From assembly GCF_008364625.2 (NCBI RefSeq), contig NZ_CP126604.1, positions 930,001 through 994,000 of the forward strand: DNA of 64,000 nucleotides, given 5' to 3'. The notes beneath the pieces were generated by a model. The model had not been told where the DNA came from, did not search any database, and worked only from the letters and a program-made list of their open reading frames with translations. This stretch comes from Enterobacter dykesii. GTDB lineage: Bacteria; Pseudomonadota; Gammaproteobacteria; Enterobacterales; Enterobacteriaceae. This document shows, one piece after another, positions 59,669 through 64,000 of the stretch. The number at the start of each line of letters is the position of its first letter. Position 1 is the first letter of the stretch. Both the position numbers and the translations under genes were made by a program.

Positions 59669-59708
59669 AAGGCTGGTAAGTCATTTCGCACTTGCCAGCC
59701 TTTTTTTG
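59669..59708 (+). terminator. lon terminator
   Basis: GGCTGGTAAG (59671-59680) pairs with CTTGCCAGCC (59691-59700) with one wobble pair, then seven T residues. Confidence 0.92.
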
Positions 59709-59848
59709 TATAGCTAATTTAGATTGCTGATTAGGTCCGTCATCAACAACGGGTGTTGTAAGGTCATGGCAGGCCTGATATAACTGCTGCGCGGTCGCGT
59801 TGTGAAGGATTCAGGCGCGATATAAATTATAAAGAGAGGAAGAGAACA

Positions 59849-60121
59849 GTGAATAAATCTCAACTGATTGACAAAATTGCTGCGGGTGCTGATATTTCTA
59901 AAGCTGCAGCTGGACGTGCGTTAGATGCCTTAATTGCTTCTGTTACTGAATCTCTGCAGGCTGGGGACGACGTTGCACTGGTAGGTTTCGGTACTTTTGC
60001 TGTTAAAGAGCGTGCTGCCCGTACTGGCCGCAACCCTCAGACCGGTAAAGAGATCACCATTGCTGCTGCTAAAGTGCCGGGTTTCCGTGCAGGTAAAGCG
60101 CTGAAAGACGCAGTAAACTGA
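59849..60121 (+). CDS. hupB: DNA-binding protein HU, beta subunit
   Basis: A 90-residue histone-like protein that bends and compacts DNA as a dimer with HU-alpha. The conserved DNA-contact arm is seen in [14 protein letters not shown] (near 58-71). It starts with GTG, as in E. coli, after an AGAGAGGA ribosome site. The upstream gap includes ACAAC-GGGT-GTTGT at 59746-59759, an unassigned inverted repeat. Confidence 0.98.
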   Translation: MNKSQLIDKIAAGADISKAAAGRALDALIASVTESLQAGDDVALVGFGTFAVKERAARTGRNPQTGKEITIAAAKVPGFRAGKALKDAVN

Positions 60122-60154
60122 TTGCTTTCCCGTTTCAGGGAAGCCGGAAAGTAC

Positions 60155-60186
60155 AAGGGCGCATCATTTGATGTGCCTTTTTTGTT
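60155..60186 (+). terminator. hupB terminator
   Basis: GGCGCATCA (60158-60166) pairs with TGATGTGCC (60169-60177), followed by a T-run. Confidence 0.85.
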
Positions 60187-60333
60187 TGTCCAGACCTGAT
60201 TTGTGCGAGTTTATGCGAGTTGTGGGCTGACAATCGCCCCGTTTTCTTGTCACAATACGCCTTCACGCGCGACGGGCAGGATTTTCCGTCAGCGTCAGGT
60301 AACCAGTCACCTACAGCGGAGTGTTGTTACACC

Positions 60334-62205
60334 ATGATGGACAGCTTACGCACGGCTGCTAACAGTCTCGTGCTCAAGATTATTTTCGGTATCATTATCG
60401 TGTCGTTCATATTGACCGGCGTGAGCAGTTACCTTATTGGCGGTGGCGCAAACTACGCCGCAAAAGTGAATGGCCAGGAAATCAGCCGTGGTCAGTTCGA
60501 GAATGCTTTTGCCGGTGAACGTAACCGTATGCAGCAACAGCTGGGCGACCAATTCTCTGAACTGGCGGCGAACGAAGGGTACATGAAGACCCTGCGCCAA
60601 CAGACACTGAACCGTCTTATCGACGAAGCGCTGCTCGATCAGTATGCCAAAAAACTGGGCCTTGGCATCAGCGATGAGCAGGTGAAAAAAGCCATCTTCT
60701 CCACGCAAGCCTTCCAGTCTAACGGTAAATTCGACAACGCGCGTTACAACAGCATCGTCAATCAGATGGGGATGACGGCCGATCAGTACGCTCAGGCGCT
60801 GCGTAACCAGCTGACCACCCAGCAGCTCATCAATGCCGTCGTGGGCACCGATTTCATGCTCAAAGGTGAAACGGACGAACTGGCCGCGCTGGTGGCACAG
60901 CAGCGTGTTGTTCGCGAAGCGACCATTGATGTGAACGCCCTGGCGGCGAAACAGCAGGTAAGCGATGCTGACGTTAACGCTTACTACGAGCAGAACAAGA
61001 ATTCCTTTGTTTCTCCAGAGCAGTTCCGCGTGAGCTACATCAAGCTGGATGCCGCCGCGCTGCAGGAAACCGCGTCTGATGCTGAAATCCAGTCTTACTA
61101 CGATCAGCATCAGGATCAGTTCACTCAGCCGCAGCGTAACCGCTACAGCGTAATTCAGACGAAAACCGAGGCTGATGCTAAAGCGGCGCTGGATGAGCTG
61201 AACAAAGGCGCTGATTTCGCGACCCTTGCGAAAGCGAAATCCACCGACATTATCTCTGCGAAAAACGGCGGTGATATGGGCTGGCTGGAAGATGCGACCA
61301 CGCCTGACGAGCTGAAAAATGCCGGTCTGAAAGAGAAAGGCCAGCTTTCTGGCGTCATTAAGTCTTCCGTTGGTTTCCTGGTCGTGCGCCTGGACGACAT
61401 CACCGCGGCGAAAACCAAGCCGCTGGCTGACGTTCGCGATAATATCGCGGCGAAAGTGAAACAGGAAAAAGCGCTGGATGCCTACTACGCGCTGCAGCAG
61501 AAGGTGAGCGATGCCGCCAGCAACGACAACGAATCTCTGGCAGGTGCAGAGCAGGCGGCCGGCGTGAAGGCGGTTGAGACGGGCTGGTTTGGTCGCGACA
61601 ACCTGCCGGAAGAGTTGAACTTCAAACCGGTTTCCGATGCCATCTTCAACGGTGGTCTGGTGGGCGAGAACGGCACGCCGGGCAGTAACTCTGACATCAT
61701 TACCGTCGACGGCGATCGTGCTTTTGTGCTGCGCGTCAGCGAGCATAAGCCAGAAGCGGTCAAACCGCTGGCGGAAGTGAAGGATCAGGTTGTCGCTCAG
61801 GTTAAGCACAACAAAGCGGAACAGCAGGCGAAACTGGATGCTGAGAAGATTCTGTCCGATCTGAAAGCGGGTAAAGAAGACGAGCTGAAAGCGGCTGGCC
61901 TGAGCTTCGGTGAAGCGAAAACGCTGAGCCGTACCGGCCAGGACCCAATCAGCCAAGCCGCGTTTGGTCTGACGCTGCCTGCGAAGGACAAGCCAAGCTT
62001 CGGCACTACCACCGATGCTCAGGGTAACGTCGTTCTGCTGGCGCTGGATGAAGTAAAAGCCGGCACCCTGCCAGAAGCGCAGAAGAAAGCGATGGTTCAG
62101 GGAATTACCCAGAACAATGCCCAGATTGCCTTCGAAGCCATGATGAGTAACCTGCGTAAAGAAGCCAAAATCAAGCTGGGTGATGTCATGACTCAGCAGC
62201 AGTAA
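60334..62205 (+). CDS. ppiD: Periplasmic chaperone PpiD
   Basis: Inner-membrane-anchored periplasmic chaperone that sits at the Sec exit with YfgM and helps exported proteins fold. The 623-residue protein has one N-terminal membrane anchor (about 12-34), an SurA-like helical domain, and one parvulin domain (about 265-355). The ATG at 60334 (MMDSLRTAANSL) matches E. coli; the frame is open 38 codons further upstream, without a family match. Confidence 0.97.
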   Translation: MMDSLRTAANSLVLKIIFGIIIVSFILTGVSSYLIGGGANYAAKVNGQEISRGQFENAFAGERNRMQQQLGDQFSELAANEGYMKTLRQQTLNRLIDEALLDQYAKKLGLGISDEQVKKAIFSTQAFQSNGKFDNARYNSIVNQMGMTADQYAQALRNQLTTQQLINAVVGTDFMLKGETDELAALVAQQRVVREATIDVNALAAKQQVSDADVNAYYEQNKNSFVSPEQFRVSYIKLDAAALQETASDAEIQSYYDQHQDQFTQPQRNRYSVIQTKTEADAKAALDELNKGADFATLAKAKSTDIISAKNGGDMGWLEDATTPDELKNAGLKEKGQLSGVIKSSVGFLVVRLDDITAAKTKPLADVRDNIAAKVKQEKALDAYYALQQKVSDAASNDNESLAGAEQAAGVKAVETGWFGRDNLPEELNFKPVSDAIFNGGLVGENGTPGSNSDIITVDGDRAFVLRVSEHKPEAVKPLAEVKDQVVAQVKHNKAEQQAKLDAEKILSDLKAGKEDELKAAGLSFGEAKTLSRTGQDPISQAAFGLTLPAKDKPSFGTTTDAQGNVVLLALDEVKAGTLPEAQKKAMVQGITQNNAQIAFEAMMSNLRKEAKIKLGDVMTQQQ

Positions 62206-62248
62206 TTACGTGTCTGCTCGCAGATTTTCGTAACGCTCTGCAAAAACT

Positions 62249-62272
62249 AAAGGCCGCTTTCGCGGCCTTTTC
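62249..62272 (+). terminator. ppiD terminator
   Basis: AAAGGCCGC (62249-62257) pairs perfectly with GCGGCCTTT (62262-62270) around TTTC, followed by a short T tract. Confidence 0.88.
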
Positions 62273-62322
62273 CATTTCTGCAATCTGCTGTTTGTGCCGG
62301 TTTTAACTGGCGGCTATCGTGA

Positions 62323-62733
<411 letters not shown>

Positions 62734-62774
62734 TTACGCAATTTCTTGCACTGCGGCAAAATTTTGCCAGGATA

Positions 62775-62791
62775 AAGAGGTCATACCAGTT
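62775..62791 (-). promoter_or_regulatory. FadR-like operator before fadM
   Basis: The minus strand reads AACTGGTATGACCTCTT, matching the FadR consensus AACTGGTCNGACCAGTT at 13 of 16 defined positions. It lies within a larger 9-base inverted repeat, AGAGGTCAT (62777-62785) and ATGACCTCT (62793-62801). E. coli fadM is repressed by FadR, which fits. Confidence 0.7.
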
Positions 62792-62832
62792 ATGACCTCT
62801 CTTCCTACAATAACAGTAAAGGCTATTGCGCT

Positions 62833-63231
62833 ATGCAGACAAAAATCAAAGTACGCGGTTTTCATCTCGACGTTTATCAGCATGTGAACAATGCTCGCTA
62901 TCTTGAGTTTCTTGAAGAAGCGCGCTGGGACGGGCTGGAAAATAGCGAAAGCTTTCAGTGGCTGACCGAGCACAACATCGCGTTTGTGGTCGTCAATATC
63001 AACATCAACTACCGCCGTCCGGCCGTGCTGGGTGATGTGCTCACGGTCACCAGCCAGGTGCAACAGATCAATGGCAAAAGTGGGGTCTTAAGCCAGGTGG
63101 TGACGCTCGATCCAGAAGGGCAGATGGTGGCTGATGCGCTGATCACCTTTGTCTGTATCGATCTGAAAACGCAGAAAGCGCTGCCGCTGGAAGGGGAATT
63201 GCGGGAAAAGCTGGAGTTGATGATCGCATAG
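62833..63231 (+). CDS. fadM: Long-chain acyl-CoA thioesterase FadM
   Basis: A cytosolic hot-dog-fold thioesterase that helps oleate beta-oxidation by cleaving 3,5-tetradecadienoyl-CoA. The 132-residue protein has the active Asp in LDVYQHVNNARYLEFLEEA (near 12-30). The length equals E. coli FadM (YbaW). It is preceded by a FadR-like site. No terminator is visible between it and the toxin-antitoxin locus. Confidence 0.95.
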   Translation: MQTKIKVRGFHLDVYQHVNNARYLEFLEEARWDGLENSESFQWLTEHNIAFVVVNININYRRPAVLGDVLTVTSQVQQINGKSGVLSQVVTLDPEGQMVADALITFVCIDLKTQKALPLEGELREKLELMIA

Positions 63232-63240
63232 AAAGTTTGT

Positions 63241-63252
63241 CTTTTATAAAAG
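63241..63252. promoter_or_regulatory. Palindromic candidate operator of the toxin-antitoxin locus
   Basis: CTTTTATAAAAG is a perfect 12-base palindrome, 28 bases before the toxin ATG, and contains a TATAAA -10-like element. Antitoxins of this type repress their own promoter through such palindromes; the role here is inferred. Confidence 0.5.
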
Positions 63253-63279
63253 ATAAAAGGATTTTTCAGGGATAGAATA

Positions 63280-63633
63280 ATGGACAGGGACTACGTTATT
63301 GAACGCTACCGGACCCGTGACGGGAAAGTACCGTTTGAGGAGTAGGTTGCCAGAATGAATCGAAAGGATCCGGACATGGTTTTCCGGATCCTTATGCGGA
63401 TTAACCGTGCGATAAAACGTAATTTTGGCGATTACAGGTATCTCAGGGAAGGTGTTTGGGAGATGCGAGTCGACAGTGGCCTCGGCTACAGGATCTATTT
63501 TTCAGTAGAGAATCGGCAGGTTTTATTGTTACTGATCGGTGGTGACAAAAAGAGCCAAAAAGCAGATATCAAACTGGCAATAGATTACTGGAAAGATCAT
63601 CAAACAAAAGGATATTCCAATGAGTGCCGCTGA
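63280..63633 (+). pseudogene. HI1419-type RelE/ParE-superfamily toxin with in-frame amber codon
   Basis: The frame starts at ATG 63280 (MDRDYVIERYRTRDGKVPFEE) and stops at TAG 63343-63345, codon 22. It then continues in the same frame to 63633 without another stop. Homologues of this family usually have Trp at this place (EEW), so a single TGG to TAG change explains it. Downstream, the GLGYRIYF and GGDKKSQKADI segments are the family core. An ATG at 63355 with GAGGAG 12 bases before it could restart translation, giving 92 residues that lack the first strand. The gene is either dead, or makes a truncated toxin. Confidence 0.85.
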
Positions 63634-63949
63634 ACGAAAATATTCGAGCTCCGTTAGCCACCATGATGCTGTTGTGAAAATGCTGCGAGAGAATCCTTCC
63701 TACGCTCAGCGTTATCTGCAAACAGCCCTGGAAGAGATCTATGAAGACCAGGGGATCCCCGCCTATCTCATTGCACTCCGTCAGGTCATTGAAGCGCGAG
63801 GCGGTATTGGAGAAATTTCTGCCAAAGCAGGTCTGTCCCGTCAGCAGCTATACCGAACCCTATCAGACAACGGCAACCCAACGCTGACAACGTTGATGAA
63901 AGTCACCCGTGCTGCCGGTGTGAAACTGTTCGACAGCACGGTCAAGTAG
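63620..63949 (+). CDS. HI1420-type antitoxin, HTH (XRE family)
   Basis: A 109-residue antitoxin of the addiction-module family that follows its toxin. The N-terminal part (about 1-50) is variable; the C-terminal half is an XRE-type helix-turn-helix (EISAKAGLSRQQLYRTLSDNGNPTLTTLMKV). The frame is intact and starts inside the toxin 3' end (14-base overlap), which implies coupled translation. No second toxin is nearby. Confidence 0.88.
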   Translation: MSAAERKYSSSVSHHDAVVKMLRENPSYAQRYLQTALEEIYEDQGIPAYLIALRQVIEARGGIGEISAKAGLSRQQLYRTLSDNGNPTLTTLMKVTRAAGVKLFDSTVK

Positions 63950-63951
63950 CC

Positions 63952-64000
63952 CTATTTAAGTCCGGTTTTTTTCTGCATCGCGGCCATCACGCCGGATTTA
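63952..64000 (-). CDS. queC: 7-cyano-7-deazaguanine synthase QueC, 3' end only
   Basis: Only the last 15 codons lie in the window. They read KSGVMAAMQKKTGLK and stop, which matches the C-terminus of E. coli QueC (TVMAAMKQKTGLR). QueC makes preQ0 for queuosine, the same pathway as queA and tgt. In E. coli queC is the direct neighbour of fadM, so the toxin-antitoxin locus is an addition here. Confidence 0.8.
   Translation of the reverse strand, partial: KSGVMAAMQKKTGLK

Noticed and set aside
60346..61956. 536-codon open frame on the minus strand opposite ppiD
   Set aside because: It lies wholly antisense to a clear gene, has no family resemblance, and reflects the codon bias of ppiD.

Overview
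The window is a stretch of enterobacterial chromosome, most like Enterobacter or a close relative such as Lelliottia or Leclercia. Gene content and order follow the E. coli K-12 segment from dgcC (adrA) to queC almost gene for gene, and most proteins are close to E. coli in sequence and length. An Enterobacter-type relative is suggested by the extra genes relative to E. coli (a DUF2339/DUF3999 pair, a second AhpC-type peroxiredoxin, a VOC/WYL pair) and by the dispersed repeats. The genus is inferred, not proven. I see no rRNA, tRNA, insertion sequence, prophage or CRISPR array.

Layout. 1-6235: dgcC (3' part), proC, yaiI, aroL-yaiA-aroM, ppnP, rdgC, mak. 6311-12838: sbcDC and the phosphate-sensing pair phoBR with its Pho box. 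13248-17980: brnQ and proY transporters, then malZ behind two MalT boxes. 18069-22712: the DUF2339/DUF3999 membrane pair and a peroxiredoxin. 22840-28977: acpH, then queA-tgt-yajC-secD-secF. 29120-31985: VOC protein, WYL regulator, tsx, yajI. 32138-35743: nrdR-ribD-ribE-nusB-thiL. 35804-39872 (minus): yajO, dxs, ispA, xseB. 40064-45051: thiI, yajL/panE, yajQ, yajR. 45201-49985 (minus): cyoABCDE, the cytochrome bo3 operon, behind a three-repeat ArcA-like site. 50464-54816: ampG, yajG, bolA, tig. 55077-60121: clpP, clpX, lon, hupB, with sigma-32-type promoters before clpP and lon. 60334-63231: ppiD, ybaV, fadM (with a FadR-like site). 63280-63949: a HI1419/HI1420-type toxin-antitoxin locus. 63952-64000: the 3' end of queC.

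Points that stand out. (1) The toxin gene between fadM and queC carries an in-frame amber codon where a Trp codon is expected, with a possible restart ATG just downstream and an intact antitoxin. (2) pgpA, which overlaps the end of thiL in E. coli, is missing; thiL ends two codons early and a REP element follows. (3) Two translationally coupled membrane genes of unknown function (DUF2339 and DUF3999) sit between malZ and the peroxiredoxin. (4) Several intergenic inverted repeats, notably upstream of ppnP, aroM and brnQ, look regulatory but are unassigned. (5) Two families of short palindromic repeats are scattered at gene 3' ends. Relative to E. coli, araJ and yajD are also absent from their usual places.
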